Assembly (NCBI GenBank): GCA_028290765.1
Contig: JAQGJF010000429.1
Location: 1 to 8,098 of the forward strand
Length of the DNA stretch: 8,098 bases
DNA from: Tardiphaga sp.
GTDB taxonomy: Bacteria; Pseudomonadota; Alphaproteobacteria; Rhizobiales; Xanthobacteraceae
Direction: 5' to 3'
Position numbers and translations under genes: made by a program. The notes below the pieces were generated by a model. The model was not told the DNA's origin, ran no database searches, and worked only from the letters and a program-made list of their open reading frames with translations. Shown here piece after piece: positions 1 through 6,561 of this stretch. Each line of letters starts with the position of its first letter. Within the stretch, counting starts at the first letter, position 1.

Positions 1-187
1 CCTGTCGCCGGTCGTTGGTTGCATAGCCCATGGCGCAGAGCGATTTCATCAGCCGCACCACGGTTGATTTCGGCAGACCCGTGGCCTGATGGAGCAACTG
101 GATCGAGGCGACGCGATGCCGGTTCAGCTCTTCGAGCAGAACCAGCGTACGGGCGGCCGCCTCGACCTTGATCGAGCGTGGAGGCAT
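1..187 (-). CDS. IclR-family transcriptional regulator, N-terminal part (truncated by window edge)
   Basis: Reading leftward from the ATG at 187-185, 62 codons are visible before the window ends. They encode an N-terminal winged helix-turn-helix of the IclR type. A basic start (MPPRSIKVEAAARTL) leads into a first helix at about residues 8-22. A turn and helix follow at about 28-35, then a recognition helix at about 38-50 containing GLPKSTVVRLMKSL, and the wing begins at GYA (54-56). The 'GLPKSTVxRLMxxL' pattern is characteristic of IclR proteins. The effector-binding C-terminal domain lies outside the window. A purine-rich GGAAGAA precedes the ATG closely. The gene is divergent from the catabolic operon starting at 333, the usual arrangement for an IclR regulator controlling its neighbour. 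That control, and whether it represses or activates, is inference. Confidence 0.85.
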   Translation of the reverse strand, partial: MPPRSIKVEAAARTLVLLEELNRHRVASIQLLHQATGLPKSTVVRLMKSLCAMGYATNDRRQ

Positions 188-197
188 TTCTTCCAAA

Positions 198-212
198 TTC
201 CACTGTGCGGAA
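198..212. promoter_or_regulatory. Candidate IclR-type operator palindrome
   Basis: TTCCACTGTGCGGAA is a 15-base imperfect inverted repeat. The four outer pairs (TTCC/GGAA) match perfectly, and one of the three inner pairs around the central G also matches. It lies 11 bases upstream of the regulator's start codon, within its probable leader or promoter. Sites with TTCC(G)...(C)GGAA arms are common for IclR-family proteins, so autoregulation and control of the divergent operon are plausible. This assignment rests on position and symmetry only. Confidence 0.4.
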
Positions 213-319
213 CAATGTCGATTAGCTATGGCCGAAAGCCGGGCCGGCTGCAATGGTCCCAACCCAGTGCTGGGCTTCCGTCTTTAGTGGCCGGATTTCG
301 GCATGGCAAAATAATGATC

Positions 320-326
320 GGGAGGT
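320..326 (+). promoter_or_regulatory. Strong Shine-Dalgarno site that sets the TTG start of the aldolase gene
   Basis: GGGAGGT lies seven bases upstream of a TTG at 333-335. It matches the anti-Shine-Dalgarno sequence well and has ideal spacing. No comparable site precedes the next in-frame ATG at 378, so the rare TTG start is preferred. Confidence 0.75.
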
Positions 327-332
327 ATCGCG

Positions 333-1142
333 TTGTCGGGTGAGGGTAGGCCGCATTATTCGTCGTTCCGCAGCCGGATGACGGGCGGGCAAAAGGTCGT
401 TGGCAGTTTCATCAAGACGCAAACCACCCACGCCACCGAAATCTTCGGCGCGCTGGGCTATGATTTCATCGTAATCGACGAGGAACACGCGCCGATCGAT
501 CGCGCCATGACCGATGTCATGGTGCTCGCCGCGCGCGCCTCCAATATCGCCGCCATCGTGCGGGTGTCTTCGGATGATCCGACCAAGATCCTGTCCTGTC
601 TCGATTGCGGTGCCACCGGCGTACTGGTGCCGCATGTCGCTTCGGTCGAGAAGGCAAAAGCCGTTGCCGCCGCCGCGCGCTATCGCGGCGGAAAGCGCGG
701 CTATTCGGGATCCGCGCGCGCCGGAGGCTATGGCGCGACGCCGGTGTGGCAATTGGTCGAGGAGCAGGACAATTCGGTCTGCGTGATCGCGATGATCGAG
801 GACCCCGAGGCGCTTGATCACATCGACGCGATCGCCGCCGTCGACGGCATCCATGGGCTTTTCATCGGCCGTGGCGATCTCACGGTTTCGCTGAATGCAA
901 AATCGTCGGCCGACCCAAAAATCCAGGATGCGGTCAAGCTCATCATCGCGGCGGCAAAGAAGGCGAAAAAGCCGGTCTGCGTAATGGTCGCGAGCGCCGC
1001 TGAGGCCAAGGACTTCGCCGATCTCGGCGCCAGCGCCTTCATCATTTCATCCGATCAAGGCCAGATGCGGCGCGCCGCATCGCAAAGCCTTACCGATTTC
1101 AAGAAGCTCGTCCAAACTCCGGAAGACGCCCATGTATCATAG
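333..1142 (+). CDS. HpcH/HpaI-family class II aldolase (2-oxo acid aldolase / citrate-lyase-like)
   Basis: This 269-residue protein has the length and TIM-barrel pattern of the HpcH/HpaI aldolases. These are divalent-metal enzymes that reversibly cleave 4-hydroxy-2-oxo acids to pyruvate plus an aldehyde. The catalytic set is complete: His52 in IDEEHAPID, Arg77 in IVRVSS, and metal ligands Glu156 (MIED) and Asp182 (GRGDL). The spacings (25 between His and Arg, 26 between Glu and Asp) equal those I recall for E. coli HpcH/HpaI (H45, R70, E149, D175). The usual GPADLS loop reads GRGDLT, suggesting a divergent subgroup with another substrate. The TTG start is supported by the strong ribosome site and by the family-typical SFRSRM segment, which the ATG at 378 would truncate. 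It is the first gene of the operon and overlaps the next by 11 bases. The natural substrate is unknown. Confidence 0.88.
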   Translation: MSGEGRPHYSSFRSRMTGGQKVVGSFIKTQTTHATEIFGALGYDFIVIDEEHAPIDRAMTDVMVLAARASNIAAIVRVSSDDPTKILSCLDCGATGVLVPHVASVEKAKAVAAAARYRGGKRGYSGSARAGGYGATPVWQLVEEQDNSVCVIAMIEDPEALDHIDAIAAVDGIHGLFIGRGDLTVSLNAKSSADPKIQDAVKLIIAAAKKAKKPVCVMVASAAEAKDFADLGASAFIISSDQGQMRRAASQSLTDFKKLVQTPEDAHVS

Positions 1143-2052
1143 CACCGATCCCCGGGCCGCGCTGGCGACAGCCAAGCCGATTGGAACGACGCCGAACCCG
1201 ACCCATTTCGCCGGGGCGGAATACGCGAAGTTCTACGAGACGCCTCCCGCCGAGGAGAAGGATGGTGCGAAAAACTGGTATGCGCGCGGCCAGAATTTTA
1301 TCATCGCCTACAGCGAGGCCGACAAGGGCGCGGTGTTCGGCCGGTCCGAACAGCCCGACGAATATGTCGTCCTGCTTCCCGATCCGGGCGCCGGCGCTGA
1401 AATCGTGTGGGGTAATGAACGGGTCACGGTTTCCGGACATTCCGTCACCTTCGTTCCGGCCGGCAAGAGCTCGGTCACGCTGCTCGGCCCGGCCAAAATC
1501 GTCCGCATGCTGACGACGAAGTCGAAGGATCTGGCGGCGCTCTGCTCCAACGCCGACTCCTATGCGTCCGCGCATCCGAACATTCCGCCGTTCGAACCGT
1601 GGCCGGAACCGGCCGCCGGGCCGAAGATCAGGACCTACAGCCTCGAAGTTGCACCGACGCCCGGCCGGTTCGGCCGCATCTGGCGCGGCTCGACCTTCAT
1701 GGTCAATTATCTCGATCCGAGGCATGGTCCGCGTGAGCCCAGCAAGATGTCGCCGCACCATCACGACGATTTCGAGCAGTGCTCGCTGGCGCTCGCCGGC
1801 ACCTTCGTCCACCACATGCGCTGGCCCTGGACGCCGGACATGGCTCAGTGGCGCGAGGACACCCACGAGAGCTGCGGGTCGCCGTCGATCGCCGTGATTC
1901 CGCCGCCATCGATTCATACCTCGCAGGCCATGGACAAGAATCTCAACCAGCTCGTCGACATATTCTGCCCGCCGCGCATGGATTTCTCGACCAAGCCGGG
2001 CTGGGTCCTGAACGCCGACGAATACCCGCTTCCATCTCAAGTCACCAAGTAA
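1132..2052 (+). CDS. Two-cupin (bicupin-like) protein of unknown reaction
   Basis: This 306-residue cytoplasmic protein has no signal peptide and shows two cupin-like beta-rich segments. The C-terminal one carries a metal-site signature: His209 and His211 in PHHHDDFEQC with Glu215 (HxHxxxE), then PPPSIHTSQ with His262 as the fourth ligand. The N-terminal one (about residues 50-126) keeps the fold pattern (SVTFVPAGKSSV, 104-115) but lacks metal-binding histidines, so it is probably structural. Bicupins include dioxygenases, isomerases and decarboxylases; nothing here selects among these. Position between an aldolase and a metal-dependent hydrolase suggests an enzymatic step on a carboxylate or sugar-acid-like intermediate. 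The ATG at 1132 lies within the end of the aldolase gene and is preceded by GGAAG, indicating coupled translation. Confidence 0.7.
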   Translation: MYHSTDPRAALATAKPIGTTPNPTHFAGAEYAKFYETPPAEEKDGAKNWYARGQNFIIAYSEADKGAVFGRSEQPDEYVVLLPDPGAGAEIVWGNERVTVSGHSVTFVPAGKSSVTLLGPAKIVRMLTTKSKDLAALCSNADSYASAHPNIPPFEPWPEPAAGPKIRTYSLEVAPTPGRFGRIWRGSTFMVNYLDPRHGPREPSKMSPHHHDDFEQCSLALAGTFVHHMRWPWTPDMAQWREDTHESCGSPSIAVIPPPSIHTSQAMDKNLNQLVDIFCPPRMDFSTKPGWVLNADEYPLPSQVTK

Positions 2053-2064
2053 GAGGCTGCCGTC

Positions 2065-3039
2065 ATGGCCGATGACCAGGTTTCCTATCCCGACACGTTT
2101 CCGATGCCGCCGCTGTCGCGTCCGGCCGAGGTCGCCGAGCTTCTGATCGGCGCCATCGATCTGCACTGCCACAGCGGTCCCGCGGCGATGCCGCGAATTC
2201 TGGATCATCACGAGGAACTGCTGGACGCCGGAGCGGCCGGCTTCCGCGCCGTGCTGTACAAGGATCACTTCTATCCCGGCATGGCGCATGCCATCATTCT
2301 GGAAAAGCTGTTTCCCGAACTCGGGGTTCGGCTGTATTCAGGCGTCGCGCTCAACAATGCATCGGGCGGCATCAATCCCCATGCCGTCGACCACGCCATC
2401 AAGCTCAACGGCAAGATCGTCTGGATGCCGACGCTGTCTGCGGCCAACCACATCAACGTGCTGGCCAGCGGCAAGGCCAAGACCTTTCCGAAGACCTCCA
2501 AGAAGATGCTCGATGCGGAGCCGCTGACGGCGCTGGACGCCAACGGCAAGCTCACCGACGACACCAAGAAGGTGATCGACCTCATCGCCGAGGCCGATAT
2601 CATCCTGGCCGGCGGCCATCTGCATGTCAGCGAACAGCATGTGATGTTCGAGGAAGCGGCGCGGCGCGGCGTCAAGAAGATGATGGTCAATCATCCGACC
2701 TATATCGTCGACTTCAAGGACAGCGACATCCGGCAACTGGTCGGGCTCGGCGTGAAAATGGAACATTCGATCTGCATGTTCATCAAGGGCAAATCGGAAA
2801 AATTCAGCGCGGATGATCTGGCGCATCTGATCGAGGTGGCCGGGGTCGACAACACCATCCTGTCCTCGGACCTCGGCCTGCTCGGTTCGCAACGTCCGGT
2901 CGACGGCTTCCGCAGCGTCGTGCAGATGCTGCTGGATCTGCAGATGCCGCGCGCCGACATCAAGAAACTCATCAGCGAGAACGCGGCGGCGTTTCTCGAT
3001 CTGCCGGCAATCGGCGCGGCGGGCCAGAACGCGGCCTGA
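2065..3039 (+). CDS. DUF6282-type metal-dependent hydrolase (amidohydrolase-like)
   Basis: This 324-residue protein resembles the DUF6282 family, a poorly characterised branch of the amidohydrolase-like TIM barrels. A metal-site series is visible in order: His34 and His36 in AIDLHCHSGP, Lys66-Asp67-His68 in YKDHFYPG, His185 and His187 in GGHLHVSE, His210 in VNHPTY and Asp269 in SSDLG. That is the HxH...H...H...D layout of a mono- or binuclear metal hydrolase, so an active hydrolase or lyase-type enzyme is likely. The substrate is unknown. The start is ATG 2065, with AAGAGG eight bases upstream, 12 bases after the cupin stop. No secretion signal is apparent. Its place in the operon suggests it opens a lactone or amide, or removes an acyl group, before or after aldol cleavage; this is inference. 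Confidence 0.75.
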   Translation: MADDQVSYPDTFPMPPLSRPAEVAELLIGAIDLHCHSGPAAMPRILDHHEELLDAGAAGFRAVLYKDHFYPGMAHAIILEKLFPELGVRLYSGVALNNASGGINPHAVDHAIKLNGKIVWMPTLSAANHINVLASGKAKTFPKTSKKMLDAEPLTALDANGKLTDDTKKVIDLIAEADIILAGGHLHVSEQHVMFEEAARRGVKKMMVNHPTYIVDFKDSDIRQLVGLGVKMEHSICMFIKGKSEKFSADDLAHLIEVAGVDNTILSSDLGLLGSQRPVDGFRSVVQMLLDLQMPRADIKKLISENAAAFLDLPAIGAAGQNAA

Positions 3040-3096
3040 TCAACAGGCCCGAACGGCCATCGCAAGCAAACGCCCGACGGACGGGCTGGAGAAAAC

Positions 3097-4434
3097 ATGG
3101 ATCTGGTGGATCGCGCCGGCGGTACGGCGGTGATGAATCGCATCATGTGGCGTATCATGCCGCTGGTGATGGGCATGATGATGCTCTCGGTGATCGACCG
3201 TTCGAACGTCGGCTACGCCAAGCTGCAGATGGCGAGCGACCTCGGAATGTCGGAGACGCTGTATGGTCTGGCGTCCTCGCTGTTCTTCATCGGCTATTCG
3301 CTGTTCGAAGTGCCGAGCGCACTGGCGGCGCACCGGTTCGGAGCACGGGTCTGGTTCGCCCGCATCCTCCTGACCTGGGGCCTGCTCACGGTGGCGCTCG
3401 GCTTCACCATGAGCGGCTCGGTGTTCGCGGCGGTGCGCTTCCTCGTCGGTGTCGCGGAGGCGGGCGCCTATCCCGGCATCATCTTCTATCTGACGCTGTG
3501 GTTTCCGAAGCGCTACCGGGTGCAGGCGGTGGCGCTTCTGACCATCGGCAGCCCGCTCGGCAACATGTTCGGCTCGCTGTTCGGCGGCGCGTTTCTGGAT
3601 CTCAACGGCCTGTTCGGTCTGGCCGGATGGCAGTGGGTCTTCATCGTCACCGGTGCGCCGGCGCTGATTCTCTTTGTGCTCATTCTGCGGTATCTGCCGG
3701 ACAATCCGCTCAAGGCCGATTTTCTCAAGCCGGCCGAAAAAGCCTGGCTGGCCGACGAGCTCAGCCGCGACGAGATCGCCTCGACTCTCCACACCAACCC
3801 GTTGCGGGTGCTGATCGACCTGCGGGTGTGGTGGTTTGCGCTGGTCTATACGATGATCACCCTGTCGCTGTACGGGATCATCTATTGGCTGCCCACGGTA
3901 GTGAAGGGTTTTGGCGCCACCGGCACGCAGAATGGATTGCTGAACGCGTTGCCCTGGGCGGTGGCCGCCATCGTCCTGATCTGGCTGCCGCGGCATCTGC
4001 GCGAGCACCGGACCGTCCTGGTTGGCATGGCCCTGATTGCACTTTGCGGGATGGCCGCGTTTTTCACCTCCACACTGCTGACGGTGAACTGGATGCGCTA
4101 TGTAGCGCTGGCGGTCGGTACGCCTTGTGTGTCGCTGCTGTTCCCGTGTTTCTGGTATCTGCCATCGCAGATCTTCAAAGGCGCCCATGCGGCGGCCGCG
4201 ATCGCCGCGATCAGCACCATCGGCAGCCTCGGCGGATTTGCCGCGCAGAACCTGATGCCGTGGGTCGCGCAATGGACCGGCAGCGCGCTGGCGGCGATGT
4301 CGGTGCCGGCGACGAGCCTGGCGCTGCTGGCGGCCAGCGCCTTGATCATGCTGGCGACCTGGCGGGTCAAGCCAGTAGAGGACTTCGATACGGCGGCGAT
4401 GCTGCCGGCGACCGCGCAGCGGAGCCAAGTCTAA
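3097..4434 (+). CDS. MFS transporter, anion:cation symporter (ACS) type
   Basis: A 445-residue inner-membrane protein with about 12 hydrophobic segments and the sequence style of the ACS branch of the major facilitator superfamily (tartrate, phthalate, glucarate and other organic-anion importers). The ACS hallmark follows the first membrane segment: DRSNVGYAKLQM (residues 34-45), then GYSLFEVPSAL in helix 2 and GVAEAGAYPGIIFYLTLWFP around helices 4-5. A central hydrophilic stretch (KPAEKAWLADELSRDE) is the usual cytoplasmic loop between the two six-helix halves. The ATG at 3097 has GGAG six bases upstream; ATG 3133 would remove part of the N-terminal tail. It probably imports the anionic substrate used by the surrounding enzymes. 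The stop shares one base with the next start (TAATG), indicating coupling. The transported compound cannot be named. Confidence 0.9.
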   Translation: MDLVDRAGGTAVMNRIMWRIMPLVMGMMMLSVIDRSNVGYAKLQMASDLGMSETLYGLASSLFFIGYSLFEVPSALAAHRFGARVWFARILLTWGLLTVALGFTMSGSVFAAVRFLVGVAEAGAYPGIIFYLTLWFPKRYRVQAVALLTIGSPLGNMFGSLFGGAFLDLNGLFGLAGWQWVFIVTGAPALILFVLILRYLPDNPLKADFLKPAEKAWLADELSRDEIASTLHTNPLRVLIDLRVWWFALVYTMITLSLYGIIYWLPTVVKGFGATGTQNGLLNALPWAVAAIVLIWLPRHLREHRTVLVGMALIALCGMAAFFTSTLLTVNWMRYVALAVGTPCVSLLFPCFWYLPSQIFKGAHAAAAIAAISTIGSLGGFAAQNLMPWVAQWTGSALAAMSVPATSLALLAASALIMLATWRVKPVEDFDTAAMLPATAQRSQV

Positions 4435-5477
4435 TGGCGACATCATTGCCTTCGCAGATGCGCGTCGTCAGGATCACCGAGCCCGGTGGTCCTGAAGTGC
4501 TGTCGCTGGTGGACGAAGCGCGGCCGGAGCCGGAAGCCGGTGAAGTGCTGGTTCGGGTGGCCGCCGCGGGCGTCAACCGACCGGACATCCAGCAGCGGCG
4601 CGGGCTTTATCCGCCGCCGTCGGGAGCGTCGGAGATTCCCGGGCTCGACATTGCCGGCGTGGTCGAGAAAGTCGCGCCGGACGTGTCGTGGCCGCGGGTT
4701 GGCGACGCGGTCTGCGCACTGGTGACCGGCGGTGGTTACGCGCAATATTGCCGGGTCCCGGCACTGCAATGCATGCCGATTCCGCAAGGCTATGACTTCG
4801 TGCGAGCGGCGGCCCTGCCGGAAGTGCTGTTCACGAGCTGGAACAACGTGATTCTCCTCGCTCGGCTTGCCGAAGGCGAGAGCATCCTGGTGCAGGGCGG
4901 CACCAGCGGCGTCGGAATGGCGACGATCCAGATCGCGAAGCTGCTGCGACACGCGCGGATCTTTGCGACCGCGGGCTCGGACGAGAAGCGTCAGATCTGT
5001 CGCGACCTCGGCGCGGAAATCGCGCTGGACTACAAGGCGGACTGGGTGCCGCCGCTGCTGGCGGCGACGGACCAGCGCGGCGTCGACGTCATCCTCGATG
5101 CACAGGCCGGCCCCTATACCGACCGCGAATTGCAACTGCTGGCTTTTGACGGTCGGCTGGTGCTGATCGCCAGCCATCTCGGCGAGCGCGCCGATATCAA
5201 CGTCCGGCAGATCGTGCGGCGCCGGCTGACGCTGACCGGATCGACCATCCGTCCGCGCCCGCCGGAATATAAAGGGCAGATCGCCCAAGCGCTGGTGCAG
5301 CAGGTCTGGCCTTTGCTCGAAGACGGGCGAATGCGGCTCGATGTCTGCGCGACGTTTCCACTGGCCGAGGTTGCTCGCGCCCATGCGATGCTGGATGCCA
5401 ACGAGCAGATCGGCAAGGTCGTTCTGACGGTGGATCCAGAGCTTGCCAGCGTCATTCCGCGTTTGCGGGTGGCGTGA
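4434..5477 (+). CDS. NAD(P)H:quinone oxidoreductase, PIG3 / zeta-crystallin type MDR
   Basis: This 347-residue protein is a clear medium-chain dehydrogenase/reductase of the PIG3-like quinone oxidoreductase group. Motifs run in the expected order: MRVVRITEPGGPEVL near the start, AAAGVNRPDIQQRRGLYPPP, GLDIAGVVEKV, VTGGGYAQY (Tyr102), the nucleotide-binding loop QGGTSGVG (154-161), ATAGSDEK, and near the C-terminus LTLTGSTIRPRP and IGKVVLTV. The zinc-ligand cysteines of alcohol dehydrogenases are missing, as expected for this branch. Members reduce quinones or alpha,beta-unsaturated carbonyls with NADPH. In this operon it could reduce an enone-like intermediate, which is inference. The ATG at 4434 overlaps the transporter stop by one base and GGAG lies about nine bases upstream; an in-frame ATG at 4458 would begin at the conserved MRVVRIT. 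Confidence 0.9.
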   Translation: MATSLPSQMRVVRITEPGGPEVLSLVDEARPEPEAGEVLVRVAAAGVNRPDIQQRRGLYPPPSGASEIPGLDIAGVVEKVAPDVSWPRVGDAVCALVTGGGYAQYCRVPALQCMPIPQGYDFVRAAALPEVLFTSWNNVILLARLAEGESILVQGGTSGVGMATIQIAKLLRHARIFATAGSDEKRQICRDLGAEIALDYKADWVPPLLAATDQRGVDVILDAQAGPYTDRELQLLAFDGRLVLIASHLGERADINVRQIVRRRLTLTGSTIRPRPPEYKGQIAQALVQQVWPLLEDGRMRLDVCATFPLAEVARAHAMLDANEQIGKVVLTVDPELASVIPRLRVA

Positions 5478-5487
5478 GTCAATCATC

Positions 5488-6537
5488 ATGACCGAGAAGA
5501 TTTCTGTCTCCGTCGAACACGCGACAAGCTTCGTCGCCGGCCTGTTCGAGCGGGCCGGCTTGTCGCCGGCGGCGTCGATCGACATGGGGCGTGCGATGGT
5601 CGATGCCGATGTGGCAGGTCTGCCGTCGCATGGATTGTCCCAGACCGAGATGTATGTTCGGCGGTTGTTGCTTGGAAGCATCTCGACGACCACCGAGATC
5701 GTCGTGGTCGAGAGCCGCGAGGCCACGGCCGTTGTTGATGCGCAAGGTATGTTCGGCCATCTGGCCGGCGACCAGGCCATGCAGATTGCGATCGATCGCA
5801 GCAAGGCTTTTGGCGTCGGCGTGGTCGCGGTCCGCAACAGCTTTCATTTCGGACCGGCGGGGCGCTATGCGCAACAGGCGAGCGAGCACGGCTGCATCGG
5901 CATCGCGATGTGCAACACCAAGCCGATGATGCCGGCGCCGGGAGGCGTCGAAAGACTGGTCGGCAACAATCCGATCTCGATCGGCCTGCCCGCGGCCGAG
6001 GGGCCGGACTTCCTGTTCGACATGGCGCTCAGCGAGGCCGCGCTCGGCAAGATCCGCGTTGCCGAGAGAGAAGGTAAAGCGATCCCGTCGACCTGGGCGG
6101 TCGACCGCGACGGCCTGCCGACGACGGATCCCAAGGCGGCGATCGAGGGGATGCTGCTGCCGTCCGGTGGAGCCAAGGGTTTTGGCCTCTCGCTCGCCAT
6201 TAATCTGCTGTCGAGCCTGCTGTCGCAGGGGCCGGGTGGTGACGACGTGGCACCGCTCTATGGCGACCTGTCGAAACCGTTTCTGTGCTCGCTGCTGTTC
6301 ATGGCGATCGATATCGGCCACTTCCGGCCGGAAGCCGAATTCCGCGCTGCCGCTTCGGCCGAATTGGCCAGGATCCGTAAGTCCAGATCACGCGAGGGCG
6401 TGCCGCGCACGCCGGGCGAGCGTAGCTGGACGCTTCGGCAGTGCAGTAGCGGGCAGGTGCAGATCGCCGCCGCTCTGGCGGAGTCGTTGCAGCAACTGGC
6501 CGACGAGATCGGTCTGAACGATCGGACCCTGCGCTGA
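5488..6537 (+). CDS. Ldh_2-family 2-hydroxyacid dehydrogenase (malate/L-lactate/ureidoglycolate dehydrogenase type)
   Basis: This 349-residue protein fits the Ldh_2 family of NAD(P)-dependent oxidoreductases, which are unrelated to Rossmann-fold lactate dehydrogenases and interconvert 2-hydroxy and 2-oxo acids. Signatures: LPSHGL with catalytic His48, NSFHFGPAGRYA (His120), PGGVERLVGNNPISIG (151-166), FDMALSEAALGKI (177-189), IPSTWAVDRDG (199-209), LPSGGAKGFGL (224-234) and the C-terminal PGERSW. The arginine often seen shortly after SHG (SHGVxR) is Gln52 here, which may change substrate recognition. The ATG at 5488, ten bases after the previous stop, matches the family N-terminus. A TTG at 5443 would add 15 residues inside the upstream gene and has no support. 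The ribosome site is weak (GTGAG at 5474-5478), so translation is probably coupled. It is the last gene of the operon and may oxidise or reduce the substrate at the 2-position. Confidence 0.88.
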   Translation: MTEKISVSVEHATSFVAGLFERAGLSPAASIDMGRAMVDADVAGLPSHGLSQTEMYVRRLLLGSISTTTEIVVVESREATAVVDAQGMFGHLAGDQAMQIAIDRSKAFGVGVVAVRNSFHFGPAGRYAQQASEHGCIGIAMCNTKPMMPAPGGVERLVGNNPISIGLPAAEGPDFLFDMALSEAALGKIRVAEREGKAIPSTWAVDRDGLPTTDPKAAIEGMLLPSGGAKGFGLSLAINLLSSLLSQGPGGDDVAPLYGDLSKPFLCSLLFMAIDIGHFRPEAEFRAAASAELARIRKSRSREGVPRTPGERSWTLRQCSSGQVQIAAALAESLQQLADEIGLNDRTLR

Positions 6538-6550
6538 GGCTCAGCGCAGG
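6528..6550. terminator. Hairpin between convergent operons, possible bidirectional terminator
   Basis: CCTGCGCTGA (6528-6537) and TCAGCGCAGG (6541-6550) form a perfect 10-bp stem around a three-base GGC loop. The left arm contains the last codons and the TGA stop of the dehydrogenase gene. The element sits in the 24-base gap between convergent genes. Neither side is followed at once by a T-run, so it is not a canonical intrinsic terminator. It may act as an mRNA 3'-end stabiliser or a weak bidirectional terminator. Confidence 0.45.
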
Positions 6551-6561
6551 ATCCGGCTTGT

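Larger units (their letters stand above)
188..332. promoter_or_regulatory. Divergent intergenic control region between the IclR gene and the catabolic operon
   Basis: These 145 bases separate the two divergent starts and must hold the promoters of both transcripts. They are somewhat less GC-rich than the flanking genes, with AT patches at 191-199, 214-229 and 307-316. I do not see a convincing -35/-10 pair on either strand. The AAAATAATG patch at 308-316 lies too close to the ribosome binding site at 320 to act as its -10 box. On the minus strand, a poor TTGCAG / ATAGCT pair could drive the regulator. The region also contains the palindrome listed separately. Confidence 0.6.

Noticed and set aside
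263..274. CCCAG-TG-CTGGG short palindrome in the divergent control region
   Set aside because: Arms of five GC-rich bases are common by chance here and do not resemble IclR-type sites; noted only as a weak alternative operator.
1099..2289. 396-residue antisense open frame opposite the cupin gene
   Set aside because: Low-complexity Arg/Gly-rich translation, no motif, fully overlapped by a gene with clear cupin signatures.
3072..3086. Small hairpin GCCCG-ACGGA-CGGGC in the gap before the transporter gene
   Set aside because: Only five base pairs, no T-run, and expected by chance in GC-rich DNA; not enough to call a terminator or processing site.
3147..4433. Long plus-strand open frame running through the transporter gene into the quinone oxidoreductase frame
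   Set aside because: The translation before 4434 is Arg/Ala/Gly-rich with no family resemblance, while the transporter frame gives a clear MFS protein. It is a GC-rich shadow frame, not an N-terminal extension or fusion.
3040..4446. 468-residue antisense open frame opposite the transporter gene
   Set aside because: The sequence is dominated by Arg, His, Gln and Asp with no recognisable domain, typical of the antisense of a high-GC membrane-protein gene.
5443..5487. Upstream TTG start for the Ldh_2 dehydrogenase
   Set aside because: The extra 15 residues are the out-of-frame end of the upstream gene, do not match the family N-terminus and have no ribosome site; ATG 5488 fits better.
4443..5837. 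464-residue antisense open frame opposite the oxidoreductase and dehydrogenase genes
   Set aside because: It spans two well-supported genes on the other strand and has no domain signal.
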